A stretch of DNA of 64,000 bases, taken from assembly GCA_002428985.1 (NCBI GenBank), contig DIYL01000047.1, positions 1 to 64,000 on the forward strand, written 5' to 3'. This stretch comes from Anaerolineales bacterium UBA6055. GTDB taxonomy: Bacteria > Chloroflexota > Anaerolineae > Aggregatilineales > Phototrophicaceae. The translations under genes and the position numbers were made by a program. Shown piece after piece: positions 18,419-28,900 of the stretch. Under the pieces are notes generated by a model that was given only the letters and a program-made list of their open reading frames with translations, searched no databases and was not told the origin of the DNA. How positions within the stretch are numbered: the stretch's first letter is position 1; every line of letters starts with the position of its first letter.

Positions 18419-18461
18419 TTCATCTATATATCTATAATATCGATATTCATCTATATGTCAA
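18419..18461 (-). promoter_or_regulatory. Promoter with repeated operator-like elements for the flavoprotein gene
   Basis: On the minus strand TTGACA (18461-18456) and TATTAT (18439-18434) are separated by 16 bp. An 11-bp element (TTCATCTATAT on the plus strand) occurs twice, at 18419-18429 and 18446-18456. One copy falls between the promoter boxes and one just downstream of the -10 box. That placement suits a repressor, such as an ArsR/SmtB-type protein. No repressor gene is adjacent. Confidence 0.6.
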
Positions 18462-18541
18462 GCATCAAAACGAAATTCGTCTCAATCGAGCGGGTTCAAT
18501 CCGTTATTTGCGTTGAATGATAATGTCACTAGATATAGCTG

Positions 18542-19027
18542 TTACCGTGCTAGGGCATAGTCTAGATAGTCGGATGCGGTTTTTTGGCTAGCATATACAG
18601 CAAATGCAATCGACATCAGCCAGATAGCCAGCCAGTCAGTCATTGGGATTGTACGGGTGAAAAAGTCAGCCTGTTGCCCGCCAATAAATAACATGTCAAA
18701 GATAAAAACAAGCGCAACAGTAAATAATGCGAGGAATCCCATAGTCAGTTTGTACATCTGGGATTGTGTAATGTTTCGGAAAATAAAACGGGTTGTCACA
18801 TTCATCAGCAATCCACTAATAAAACCCGATACTGCGCCATATATCATACCAACCAAACCACCACACATCAGGATAATCAAGCCCAATGCCAATACAGGTA
18901 ATAACATCGACAAATCAAACCACAATAACGCAATTGGTAATGCGCCAGCCGCCCCAATTAGACTCCCCAACCAAATACCATATTGGGTCATGCTTTTAAT
19001 GAACTCGAATGACTCTTTATTAGACAT
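18542..19027 (-). CDS. Hypothetical four-helix membrane protein
   Basis: This 161-residue protein has four hydrophobic helices (about residues 13-37, 40-72, 88-112 and 128-148). Helix 2 is Gly-rich (LIILMCGGLVGMIYGAVSGF). No family is recognised and there are no charged catalytic residues in the helices. It is a monocistronic minus-strand gene between the flavoprotein promoter and the Roadblock gene, with which it is divergent. Confidence 0.65.
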   Translation of the reverse strand: MSNKESFEFIKSMTQYGIWLGSLIGAAGALPIALLWFDLSMLLPVLALGLIILMCGGLVGMIYGAVSGFISGLLMNVTTRFIFRNITQSQMYKLTMGFLALFTVALVFIFDMLFIGGQQADFFTRTIPMTDWLAIWLMSIAFAVYASQKTASDYLDYALAR

Positions 19028-19208
19028 GGGTGTATTCCTTAATCTATCGTTGATGGTGGTTGCACATCATTATAGCCCGAAATCCTTTTTGTAAACAAAA
19101 TATTCAGTAGATTTTTAGTAAGGTCGAGGATATTTCCCATAAATTGGGCATTGTTTATCTGGAATGTATCGAAGTCATTAAAGATAACAAAAATTAAGAC
19201 CTGTCCGC

Positions 19209-19237
19209 TTGAGTGCAAAACGTTATTAGGCTATACT
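19209..19237 (+). promoter_or_regulatory. Sigma70-type promoter for the Roadblock gene
   Basis: TTGAGT (19209-19214), a 17-bp spacer and TATACT (19232-19237) lie 55 bp before the ATG at 19293. Confidence 0.55.
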
Positions 19238-19292
19238 TGAAAGGTAGTATTGATATTGACAGCTCTAGCTCGACCACACAAAGCGAGGCTCT

Positions 19293-19703
19293 ATGGAACG
19301 CTCATATCGCAGTGATGCGTTGGATAATGAATTGCGCAAACTCAGTAGTGTTGTAGATGGTGTTAAAGCGACCGTAATCGTTAATGTTGACGGATTGCTG
19401 GTTGCAGCCTATCCATCTGGCGATGAAGAAAATCCGCACGAAAATCCGACGAGTAGCCCACAGGTAGCAGCCATGTCCGCTACGCTTGTCGGTCTTGCCG
19501 AAAAAACCTTAGGTCGCCTTGAACAAGGCACGCTCGAACGCCTCTTGATGGAAGGTGAAGAGGGGACAATGGTGGCTTACCCTGCTGGACGCGCCACTGT
19601 TGCGGTACTTGTAGAAAAAACAGCACATATGGGACATGTGCTCTTTGCGACTAAGAAAGCCGCTACCGAGATCGAAATGATTCTCAGCGGGAAATCCAGC
19701 TAG
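19293..19703 (+). CDS. Roadblock/LC7-domain protein
   Basis: This 136-residue protein matches the Roadblock/LC7 fold: an N-terminal helix, then VKATVIVNVDGLLVAAYPS, a helix with AAMSATLVGLAEKTLGRL, and the strands GTMVAYPAGRATVAVLVEK. Bacterial members (MglB-like) regulate small Ras-like GTPases or act as signalling platforms. No GTPase gene is next to it. It overlaps by four bases, tail to tail, with the FHA-domain gene at 19700-20275, so the two may influence each other's expression. Confidence 0.85.
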   Translation: MERSYRSDALDNELRKLSSVVDGVKATVIVNVDGLLVAAYPSGDEENPHENPTSSPQVAAMSATLVGLAEKTLGRLEQGTLERLLMEGEEGTMVAYPAGRATVAVLVEKTAHMGHVLFATKKAATEIEMILSGKSS

Positions 19704-20266
19704 GCACGTTTAGCAAAGCGTAGCTGTACCTTCATATTGCCAAAACGTACAGTATCGCCATCACGCACCACATAAGGGACATGTGGATCAAGTTGTTGTT
19801 CGTTAACAAATGTCCCATTACGGCTACCGGTGTCTTCTAGTTCTAGTTGTGTCCCATTGCGTCGAATCCGTGCATGTTTACGGCTCAAGCCCAATTGATA
19901 TGCGCCATATTGGGTTAAGTCTAACCCAGCCGAAAAATTATCTGTTGTATCGCTCCGCCCAACAATCACATCCTGCTTAACATCTAATGTGAGTACACCT
20001 GCCGACCCAATAATCTCAAAAATCAAGCTCATCTTTTCATCAAAGTGCATCGCTTTGATTTCTTGTTGCGGATCATCCTCACTGTCAGCTTCGTCAGTTT
20101 GTTGTGCTTGATTATACATCTGCATCGCTTCTAATGCAGCTTGACGCAAATCATAGGTCGTATTGGGACCATGTTCATCAAGGCTATCATCAGTCAGGTT
20201 TTCACCACCGCTCATATCTAGTGGTTCAAGATCACGCGGATGCTTCGGTTGGTTGTTATTATCCAT
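19700..20266 (-). CDS. FHA-domain protein
   Basis: This 188-residue protein has a C-terminal forkhead-associated domain (about residues 95-185). It shows a VIVGRSD entry, GLSRKHARIRRNG, LEDTGSRNGTFVNEQQL and VRDGDTVRFGNMKV. These domains bind phosphothreonine peptides. The N-terminal half is acidic and likely disordered. The ATG at 20266 is preferred over the TTG at 20275. It could read phosphorylation by the Ser/Thr kinase encoded at 22551-24140; that link is inferred. It converges with the Roadblock gene. Confidence 0.88.
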   Translation of the reverse strand: MDNNNQPKHPRDLEPLDMSGGENLTDDSLDEHGPNTTYDLRQAALEAMQMYNQAQQTDEADSEDDPQQEIKAMHFDEKMSLIFEIIGSAGVLTLDVKQDVIVGRSDTTDNFSAGLDLTQYGAYQLGLSRKHARIRRNGTQLELEDTGSRNGTFVNEQQLDPHVPYVVRDGDTVRFGNMKVQLRFAKRA

Positions 20267-20528
20267 AGGTTTCAATTATCCAAATTTGTTTCTACACACG
20301 AAAATCACGAACACGTTAGGTTGGTTGTTATTTCTTCTCTATATAGCCAGCCATATTTGCGCCCCAAATGACTGACGGACTATCACCAACCGCATCATAT
20401 TTCAATTATTCTAGACGATTAAGGATCAGACACGATCATTGAAAATAAGCCAAAATATTTTAGCACAGTTACTTCCTCTATCGGTGTTACAATGCCGTAA
20501 AAATAACTGCGCCTAACATCAATCGCAA

Positions 20529-22322
20529 CTATCCACCATCTTCAGTGGTCTCATCAAATGTATCAGTATCCTCATCAAACTCATCAAATTCATCGAGCTC
20601 AGGATCAAATTCATCGGTTGTTTCATCAAATTCATCGAATTCAGGATCAAACTCATCGGTTGCATTGTCGTCTAGATCGCCATCTTCAGGAACGCCTTCC
20701 GGAGCTTCAATTTCCTCAAATGAACCCGATGACAGATAAATTAGCATAACATAGTCACCAGCGGTCTCTGCTTCGGCGGTTACCATAAAGTTGAGTGCCG
20801 TGCCGATCATATCTTCTGATAATGGTATAGAAAGCATCACATCGCTACTAATACCGCGCACTGTATTCTCAAAACCTAATGTGACAGTCGCATCATCCAT
20901 ATCTGCATAGTCACCCCAACATTGATCGGGCAGGGTCGAATGAGAGCAGGTGATAACAGCCTCTTCGCTATCCATTAACGGTTCTTGATCAGCTGAGACA
21001 AGCGTTAAGCGCGGGTCGAGGTCTGTGTCTCGTGCGATTATATATGCAACAACTGGATCTCCCGATTCAAATAATGATTCGGTTACAGTAACCGAAAAAA
21101 CATCCGGTTCATCATCAGGTGCAATACTCAAACCCTCAATTGCTACCAAATACGTACCTGCCTCGTCCTCTGCAATCCCTGTTAATAGACGTGCGCTAGA
21201 GGAAAAAATCTCGGCATTTGTATTACTTTCTGACGGGAAAATTGTCCCTGCAAACGGTAGTTCAGCCGATTGGTCATCGGGCGACCCGCTAATAATGTAA
21301 CAGGTTCCCTGTGTATCGGTTGTCATATCTGCAAAAATCGGATTGACCTGACTTTGCGTTATCAGATTAAATTTAATTGGATCATCTAACCTTGGAATTG
21401 TGATGTCAACAGGATCTGTTAAAATCGGCACATTGTCACATGATAAGGTTGTTGTCGTATCCGTGGTCGTTACCTCAGCTTGACCATCAGCCAGACCACC
21501 TAAATCACCAACACCATAGTGCATAACAAATACATACTCGCCTGTTACACCTACTTGATCAAACGGACTTTGCGTAACTTGTACGGGGACGATCGAGTCG
21601 AGATCATCAGATGTGAGTGGCACAGTCAACATTGGTGAAATCTCTGTGCCTTCGGCAATGAGTGCGCCACTGATATTTGCATATGCCCCTAATAAGGAGA
21701 AATTCACGCCCCAACAAAAATCTGTGTCACCCGCATCATCACATTCAACAGGTTCTTCGTTATCATCTAACAGCGAGACCCCATTGTCATCTACTAATGC
21801 CAATTTTAAATCGAGGTCTTCTTCCACAGGCAAGGCATAAAATGTGAGTGGAATTTGTGATTCAATCATGCGTTCGGTGACAACCACGTCAATACGGTCG
21901 GGTTGCCCATCCATTGTGAGTCCTTCGACCATTAACACAGCTTCGCCATCTGCATTGTCAAAGTCACTCATGACAGTTCGCATAAAGGTACTGCCTGTAA
22001 ACTGTAGCTGTGAATTTAAGTCATTTTCGAAGATGATCCCAGTTGATGGAAATTCACCCGACATACCAGATGCCTCGACTGCATCGTCACTACAACTCCC
22101 AAATTGTTGCTGATTAAAGACAGCAAGTACGGGGTCAAATTCTTCGATCCCAAAAACTGTAATATAGTGATTATCTTCAGGAGAAACGGTCAAGAATTGA
22201 ACATCAATCCCATCTTGAATAATAATGTTATCCCCGCAATCAATCTCTACACCTTGCGCAGATACAACTGCACCAGCAGTAATCCAAAAACAAGCAAGAA
22301 TGGTAGCAACAATGGTTTTCAT
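20529..22322 (-). CDS. Secreted protein with repeated domains and acidic tail
   Basis: This 597-residue protein starts with a signal peptide (residues 1-22, ending AGAVVSAQ). Two homologous halves of about 260 residues each follow a repeated pattern. Each opens with a short Cys-containing segment (VEIDCGDNI, TLSCDNV), then FDPVLAVF/VNPIFADM, a GE/ AE...GTY/EYV strand and DPRLTLV/DLKLALV motifs. These are reminiscent of bacterial pre-peptidase (PPC-like) beta-sandwiches. The last 60 residues are a nearly pure Asp/Glu/Phe/Thr repeat with units like EFDPELDEFDE. The role may be surface binding; the function is unknown. Confidence 0.7.
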   Translation of the reverse strand: MKTIVATILACFWITAGAVVSAQGVEIDCGDNIIIQDGIDVQFLTVSPEDNHYITVFGIEEFDPVLAVFNQQQFGSCSDDAVEASGMSGEFPSTGIIFENDLNSQLQFTGSTFMRTVMSDFDNADGEAVLMVEGLTMDGQPDRIDVVVTERMIESQIPLTFYALPVEEDLDLKLALVDDNGVSLLDDNEEPVECDDAGDTDFCWGVNFSLLGAYANISGALIAEGTEISPMLTVPLTSDDLDSIVPVQVTQSPFDQVGVTGEYVFVMHYGVGDLGGLADGQAEVTTTDTTTTLSCDNVPILTDPVDITIPRLDDPIKFNLITQSQVNPIFADMTTDTQGTCYIISGSPDDQSAELPFAGTIFPSESNTNAEIFSSSARLLTGIAEDEAGTYLVAIEGLSIAPDDEPDVFSVTVTESLFESGDPVVAYIIARDTDLDPRLTLVSADQEPLMDSEEAVITCSHSTLPDQCWGDYADMDDATVTLGFENTVRGISSDVMLSIPLSEDMIGTALNFMVTAEAETAGDYVMLIYLSSGSFEEIEAPEGVPEDGDLDDNATDEFDPEFDEFDETTDEFDPELDEFDEFDEDTDTFDETTEDGG

Positions 22323-22550
22323 AGATTAGGATGTCCTTCTCTTTTAACACAAAATGCGACAATTTATCTTACCAGAAACCACTTAGCACGAATATGTCAC
22401 ATCCTCACTATACACCCATACGGACAACACACAACTTAAGTGTTTATTTTCAAACAAATCTGGATAATTCTGAAGAAACTTTGGGGGGGAATAATAAGCC
22501 AATTCTGGGGGCAACAAATCAAGCATTGCCACCCAGTATGTTAATTGATC

Positions 22551-24140
22551 CTACTCGTCGGGGTCAACAGCAGTGTCTTCTATTAAATCATGCAAATCTT
22601 CAAGCAAAATCTCACCATTACGCAAGGCTTTGAGGGCTGCTGAATGACGATCTTTGGCTTGTAGTTTATTCATAATCTGGGCAAGTGTCTCGATAACATC
22701 GGTCATGCTCATCGCGAGTTGTTGCCCGATGGTCGAGTTTTCATATCCACCTGCGACATACAGCAAGACTTGCCGTTCAATATCATTCAGTTCATGTTTA
22801 TTGTTGTTAGTTGCCAGTAACCCTGTCACCACTTTTTCGGCAACACCACGCCCCAGCACCAACTCACCTTGGATGACTTTACTGATCGCATCAATCAGTT
22901 CATCTTCAGTTGCAGATTTTAAGATATACCCATTCGCGCCTGCCCGTAATGCCCGCACGATATAGGCATCGTCATCTCGTCCGGTTAAAACCAATACTTT
23001 GACATTCGGCGCTTTTAGCTTAACTTGTGGCAAAGTTTCCAGACCACTTTTATTCGGCATATTCAAATCAAGCATCAGTAGATCAGGCTTTGACTTGAAC
23101 GTTTCTTCAAGCGCCTCGTTACCGTCAGATGCTTCCCCAACGATGATATATTCTTCATGCGTCTCAATGAAACTCGCCAGTGTCTTTCTAAGAATCGTGT
23201 GATCATCTGCTAGCACAATACGCTTCACATTACCACGTGCCCGTGAGGATGGATCACGCAGACGATCTGTCTGCATTGTTTTTGACCATTCAGGTCTTTG
23301 TTGGTCGATTGAACTCTCGCTGGTTGGCTTCAATTCAGCAGTCGTTGGGATTGATGCCCGCAATGCCCGTGCCAATGACTCCATAGATTGGAAACGGCGG
23401 TTCGGATTCTTTTCGAGCAATTTCAAAATCACAGTCTCTAATGCAATCGGCAACCGTTCTACCACTTGTGAGGGCGGGGTTGGTTGTTGTTGGACATGTT
23501 GTAGTAAAAGAGCCGTGATATCATCAGCATTAAACGGCAATTCACCCGTAATCATCTCATATAATACGATGCCAAGCGAATAAATATCTGTACGACTATC
23601 GAGGTTATGCCCCTGCGCCTGTTCTGGTGAAATATAAGCAGGTGTCCCGATAACCATGCCCGGTGCAGTCACCCGTTTTGCAGATGATGGACGTGCCAGA
23701 CCTAAATCCATAATTTTGACTTGACCTTCAGGGGTCACTTTGATGTTCGCGGGTTTAATATCCCGATGGATGATGTCATTATCATGTGCATACTGCAAAG
23801 CAATAGCAATCTGTGTACCGAGTTCGACTACAACTTCTGGCGATGAGGGAATGTAATAGGTCAACGAATCGCCTTCGACATATTCCACAACAAGAAAATG
23901 CCGACCATCATCTTCACCTATATCAAAAATAGACATGATATTCGGGTGATTCAGGTGCGCGGCAGCTTTTGCCTCTTGGAAGAAGCGTTGTGCTGTCGTT
24001 TCGCGTACATGGGGCAATAATACTTTCAGGGCGACATCGCGTCCTAGCATCGAATCGAATGCTTGATAGACCGTTGCTGTTGACCCGTCCCCTAGATGAC
24101 TACGCACCTCATAACGATTATTGAGTTTTGTTCCAATCAT
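22551..24140 (-). CDS. Ser/Thr protein kinase fused to NarL-type response regulator
   Basis: Residues about 7-270 form a Hanks-type kinase with VALKVLL (invariant Lys), HRDIKPANIKV (catalytic Asp), DLGLA in place of DFG, and APGMVIGTPAYISPEQA. Residues about 300-420 are a receiver: LADDHTILR, the phosphoacceptor in LLMLDLNMPNKSG, VLTGRDD and YILKSATEDE. Residues about 450-510 look like a LuxR-type helix-turn-helix but with unusual wording (LNDIERQVLLYVAGGYENST). The start at ATG 24140 is chosen over TTG 24149. Fusing eukaryotic-like kinase and two-component output in one chain is unusual. The receiver keeps its key residues; the source of phosphate is unknown. Confidence 0.88.
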   Translation of the reverse strand: MIGTKLNNRYEVRSHLGDGSTATVYQAFDSMLGRDVALKVLLPHVRETTAQRFFQEAKAAAHLNHPNIMSIFDIGEDDGRHFLVVEYVEGDSLTYYIPSSPEVVVELGTQIAIALQYAHDNDIIHRDIKPANIKVTPEGQVKIMDLGLARPSSAKRVTAPGMVIGTPAYISPEQAQGHNLDSRTDIYSLGIVLYEMITGELPFNADDITALLLQHVQQQPTPPSQVVERLPIALETVILKLLEKNPNRRFQSMESLARALRASIPTTAELKPTSESSIDQQRPEWSKTMQTDRLRDPSSRARGNVKRIVLADDHTILRKTLASFIETHEEYIIVGEASDGNEALEETFKSKPDLLMLDLNMPNKSGLETLPQVKLKAPNVKVLVLTGRDDDAYIVRALRAGANGYILKSATEDELIDAISKVIQGELVLGRGVAEKVVTGLLATNNNKHELNDIERQVLLYVAGGYENSTIGQQLAMSMTDVIETLAQIMNKLQAKDRHSAALKALRNGEILLEDLHDLIEDTAVDPDE

Positions 24141-24149
24141 ATGTCTCAA

Positions 24150-24450
24150 CCACTGGTTATTTTAATCTGTGTATCCGCGTATCCGGTTGATTGTCGATGA
24201 CAATCGTTTCATGTCATACAAGTAAAGTTACGAACGCTACATATATAGTAAAAAATTATATCCTATGTGAAACATAGTTTAACACAGTCCATGTTATTGC
24301 ACAGTAATTATCATATCAATTTCATAGTCGGGTTATTTGAGTTTGGTTTGTTTATCTCGATTATCCATATGGGACTCATATCTATATTGAATACAATCTC
24401 ATGTTATCATCATGTCACTTAGGCTCATTTTTAAAATAGGACGAGATACA
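24150..24450. other. Intergenic region between divergent kinase and hexapeptide genes
   Basis: This AT-rich gap of about 300 bp must carry two divergent promoters. I could not place either with confidence, and I see no hairpin, repeat or small gene. Confidence 0.4.
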
Positions 24451-25167
24451 ATGCCCCATCAACCAAGCGATTATTTTGAACTCTCCACAACGCACTTTGC
24501 GGATATTTTTGACAATGCAAAGTATGTGTGGGATGCGTTACCGATGATTGAGGCATACATTCAAAAACGCCTCCAGACCGACCGTAAGCCAAATATCACC
24601 GACTATGATTTACCGCCAACAGTAACATACAAATCGTCTGATATTTACATCGGCAAGAATGTCACCTTTGAACCACATGTTTACATTGAAGGTCCAGCAA
24701 TTATCGAAGATGGCGCATTTATCGGGCATAGTGCTTTCTTACGTTACAATACCATCGTCGGGCGCCAAGCGATTGTGGGTAACTCATGCGAGACCAAAAA
24801 CACACTCATGCTAGAAAATGCTTCGGCACCACATTTTTCGTATGTTGGTGATAGTGTTCTCGGGCAACGTGTTAATCTGGGGGCAGGCGCAAAACTCTCG
24901 AATTTCCCCGTCAAATTCATGGGGGCTGATCCACTGCCTACTATCTTTCTAGATGTAGATGGCGAACGCATAGATACGGGCTTGAGTAAATTTGGGGCGA
25001 TACTCGGCGATGATGTCAAATTGGGATGCAACTGTGTGACTAATCCAGGTACTGTCATCGGCAAAGGCACATGGGTCTATCCACTGGTCTCAGTAGGCAA
25101 GGGGATTTATCCCGCGAATAGCTTAATTAAACTCCGACAGACGCTCGAAGTTGTTGAAAAGCGATAA
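24451..25167 (+). CDS. Left-handed beta-helix (hexapeptide-repeat) sugar nucleotidyltransferase-like protein
   Basis: This 238-residue protein starts at ATG 24451, where a purine-rich AGGACGAGA stretch precedes it. An upstream ATG at 24412 would only add 13 residues. It has an N-terminal helical part (about 50 residues), then hexapeptide repeats of the left-handed parallel beta-helix (IYIGKNVTFEPHVYIEG, AIIEDGAFIGHSAFLR, AIVGNSCETKN, ILGDDVKLGCNCVT, PGTVIGKGTW). It resembles the C-terminal half of GlmU-like proteins, but no nucleotide-binding Rossmann domain is present. Acetyl- or nucleotidyl-transfer is possible; the substrate is unknown. Confidence 0.8.
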   Translation: MPHQPSDYFELSTTHFADIFDNAKYVWDALPMIEAYIQKRLQTDRKPNITDYDLPPTVTYKSSDIYIGKNVTFEPHVYIEGPAIIEDGAFIGHSAFLRYNTIVGRQAIVGNSCETKNTLMLENASAPHFSYVGDSVLGQRVNLGAGAKLSNFPVKFMGADPLPTIFLDVDGERIDTGLSKFGAILGDDVKLGCNCVTNPGTVIGKGTWVYPLVSVGKGIYPANSLIKLRQTLEVVEKR

Positions 25168-25170
25168 ACA

Positions 25171-25929
25171 CTATTGTCTAAGCCAAGACTGCAACGTTTG
25201 TGCATCTCTGAGGAAATTATCCTCGTCTTCATCGGCGACAAATTCAAGCGATAGCACATGATCATTAGGGGATGTGCGTAGCATGTCAATGTATTGCTTC
25301 CAGTCGGTTTCACCTTGTGCTAACGGGTAACGATCCCGAGTTTCAGGATGCCAATGAAATACATGCACACTGGTGATTGATGAGAGTAATGTTTCCAATC
25401 CGCTCAATTTTAGTGCCATATCGGGAGTATGTGGGGGTTGCCAGAACATTTTGAAATTCGGATGATTGACAGCGTTCAATAGATTGACGGCAGACGCCAA
25501 TGTGTCTGTCAGGGTATTTTGATGATATTCAAGGCTGATGGTCAGATTTTGCTTTTCTGCTAAGTCAACGATTCGTCGTGCATCCTCAATAACAGCTTGA
25601 CGATAGGTATCATCTGCGTTAGCACTGCCACGACGACCAGCCCACACCCTCACCTGTGATGTACCAAGCGCCTTAGCTGTATCTAGAACGGCTTCAATTT
25701 CAGGTGATTCCGCTTCTGCAAGGCGATAATATGAGCCATAAGCCGATACCGATAAGCCACTATCACGGGTGTGTTGTGCCACCTGTTCCGCTTGTTTCAG
25801 ATCGCCATGTGGAACGTGAATATCCCCACCCCATTCAATACTGGTGAGGTGTGTTGACTTGACCAATTCAATGACACGTTGTGGAGATAATTTTCGAAAT
25901 GTAACCGACACAAGCCCTGTAGTTAACAT
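25171..25929 (-). CDS. Sugar phosphate isomerase/epimerase (xylose isomerase-like TIM barrel)
   Basis: This 252-residue protein is an AP-endonuclease-2-type TIM barrel. Characteristic pieces are LSPQRVIELVKSTHLTSIEWGG (residues 12-33 region), LTISLEYHQNTL, FKMFWQPPH and LSLEFVADED. The Glu residues in IEWGG, SLEYH and SLEFV sit where the family binds its divalent metal. It isomerises or epimerises a sugar or sugar phosphate; the substrate cannot be identified. The stop lies three bases from that of the convergent hexapeptide gene. Confidence 0.8.
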   Translation of the reverse strand: MLTTGLVSVTFRKLSPQRVIELVKSTHLTSIEWGGDIHVPHGDLKQAEQVAQHTRDSGLSVSAYGSYYRLAEAESPEIEAVLDTAKALGTSQVRVWAGRRGSANADDTYRQAVIEDARRIVDLAEKQNLTISLEYHQNTLTDTLASAVNLLNAVNHPNFKMFWQPPHTPDMALKLSGLETLLSSITSVHVFHWHPETRDRYPLAQGETDWKQYIDMLRTSPNDHVLSLEFVADEDEDNFLRDAQTLQSWLRQ

Positions 25930-25942
25930 AATGTCCCTTGGA

Positions 25943-28900
25943 TTAGTTCAGTGGTTCGCCGTTGACGGGTAAGATAACAATAAAGGTTGATCCCTCGCCG
26001 GGTTCACTTTCGACAGAGATTGTACCATGATGTGCTTCAACTAGCTCTTTTGTGATGCTTAGTCCAAGACCTGTACCCGATTCCATATGTTCGTTATCGA
26101 CCTGATAAAAGGGTTGGAACAAGTTAATTTGCTTATCTTTTGGAATCCCAATCCCATTATCCATCACCTTGATGATAATCATCTGTTTTTCATCATCTGT
26201 GTAGGCAAGTGACACTTGGATTGTGCCGTTAGCCGGCGTGTAGTGGAGCGCATTCGAGACTAAGTTTGTCACAATCTGGTATAAACGCAATTCATCGCCA
26301 ATCATCGTCACAGGTTCTTCTGGCATATCGAAGATCAGTGTTTGATTTTCTTTTTCGGCTTCGGGTTGTTGAATCGTACGCACATCGCCAAGAACTTTAT
26401 GCACGATCACAGATTCAAATGTTAATGGAATACGACCACTCTGATAGCGTGAGAAATCTAATAAACCGGATACCAACAGGTTCATTTTTTGTACAATCTG
26501 GTCAAATTTATCAATGTCTTGACCATTAATTGTCATATTTTTGTCTTCTTTTTGGCGCATGATATAGATACGAGTATTTAATGCTGTAATTGGGTTTCGC
26601 AATTCATGGGCAGCATAAGAGATAAAGCTGTTGCGTTGTTCCTCCAGCTTAATGGCTTCGCTGATGTCGCGTATAATCGTCACTGAGATTCTCTTATCAT
26701 CATCTTCAACGCTGACATGTGAGGCTGTGATTGCTCCTGTAAAAATTTCACCATTCTTACGCTTAAAGCGAATCTCTGCATGAGCGATGCCTTTAGTCTT
26801 TATTTCTTCGATAATGCGATCACGCACACGCAATTCTTGTTCGTCTAAATCATCTGGGCGGAAGATTACAGATGACTGCCCTAATAACTCATAACGTTCA
26901 TACCCCATAATTTCGCACAACTTTTCATTTACAAACAGCATAGTCGCATCTTCAGAGTAAAAAATACCTTCACCCGTTGCTTGGAAAACTGCTTGTAATT
27001 GCGCCCGCTCTGCTTTGAGTTTATGGGTTTGGCTCTCAACTTCGCGCTTTAATTTTTCTGCTTGCTGTGCATTTTGTATGGCAATGCTAGCATGATTCAT
27101 GAAGACTTCTAACTGTTCGACATGATCTTGATTGAATGCATTACGTCGCCTGCTGTCTAAGTTAATCACACCAAGGTTTACGTCCCCAGCAAAAATCGGA
27201 GCTGCCATATATGATTGGATCCAAGGTGTATCATCAGACACATGCCAACGAGCATCTTTGGTCACATCATTAATCACAACGGGGTTACCCGTTTCAATCA
27301 TCTCAGTAAATAGTGGCAGTTCCTCCAAAGGAAATTCTTGCCCTGATGGTGCGGGAGGTATATCTGTATTGACATTATGACGAATCACAATAGTTGCCGT
27401 CTGTTGCTCAAGGTTATGCAACATAATATTTGATGAGTCGACGACCGGTACAATCTGCGCAACAAAGTTAAGGATAATGAGCAGTATATCGTCTAGTTCA
27501 GTCGCACTGTTCAGTAAAGCTGCAATATCGCCAAGAGCTTGCGCGACCATATGATGTTCGTACTCGGCTTCTCGAATGCGCTTTTGCTGGATATATGTCC
27601 CAATAATATTTGCAACCATCTGCACAGTGTTAATGTTATCTGGGGAGAAATGATTCAATGCCATACTATGCAAATTAAGAACACCAAACGGACGATCTTG
27701 CATCGGTACAACGACACCCAATGTGGATTGAAGATTGTTCTTTAGGATGACGTTAGGACGTGTAAAGCGTTTTTCGATTGACCAGTCATTAACCAGCACG
27801 GCATCATTTTGATGGAGAATATATCCTAGATAACTGGATTTGTTATTCGGGTTTGGTTCAATATGACTATGCCAGCCGTGTCCGATAACGGTATGTAATG
27901 AAAATTGGGCGGGCTCATCCTCTTTTAGCTCGATTAAGGTACAAAATGGTACTTCCATAATCTGCACCAAGATATTGAGCGCTTGTCGAGCAAACTCGTC
28001 TGTATCTAGCTGATTACTCACAGCAACCATGCCGACTTCGGCAATAACGCCTTGTTGCATCGCATAATTTTTCAATGTTTGTTCGGCGATATAATTGGAT
28101 GTTGTATCACTGACCGATGCATAGATGACCGCTGGTTGCTCGTTTTCCGACATCGAATAAGCATATTCGCGCATATATCGTGTTGCACCAGCTTTCGTCT
28201 GGAGGCGATATTCTTGCACATGACTTTGTCCATTACGTAATGTCTCAAAGTGTTTCACCATTTTTGCGCGGTCATCTGGATGATACAGTGCATCTAGAAT
28301 GTCTTGTGTCGCATCAATTTCGGGGTCATAGCCTGTAATTGCTTTAAACGCGTGACTTACCCATTCGAACTGATACGTATCATCCGGTAAAATTTTGAGC
28401 ATATACGCATAATCATTCATCATATTAAAGATGAATTGGAAATGACTAATTTCGGTCTTCAGGGCCACTTCATCCTCAATCGACCGCAACACAATAATAT
28501 AGTCACCCAATGAATGATCAAGTCGCGTCGCTGTCCATTCAACAATTACGGATTGGCCATCGTCATAGCTCAATTCATCCGCCTGTGTATACTCGGATTC
28601 TGATTCGCTGAGATGATCAAAGACATCTGTCAAGCTTTCAGGAAATTGTTGGAGTAATTGGTTCAGTGGTTGTCCATTAAGTGATTGCAACGACAACTTA
28701 TTGTCAATACCCGTCAATTTGCCATCAACAATCAATACCGTGCCATCGACTTCTTTCGCAATAATGTAAGCAACTGGACTCGCTGAGATTAAATCGAAAG
28801 ATGGGGTTCGTTCATAATAATCATCAATATTGACAGTTGTAATCAAATAAGCGGGTTTACCGAGGTAGCGCACAATACAGTAGGTTGATCGCACCCATAC

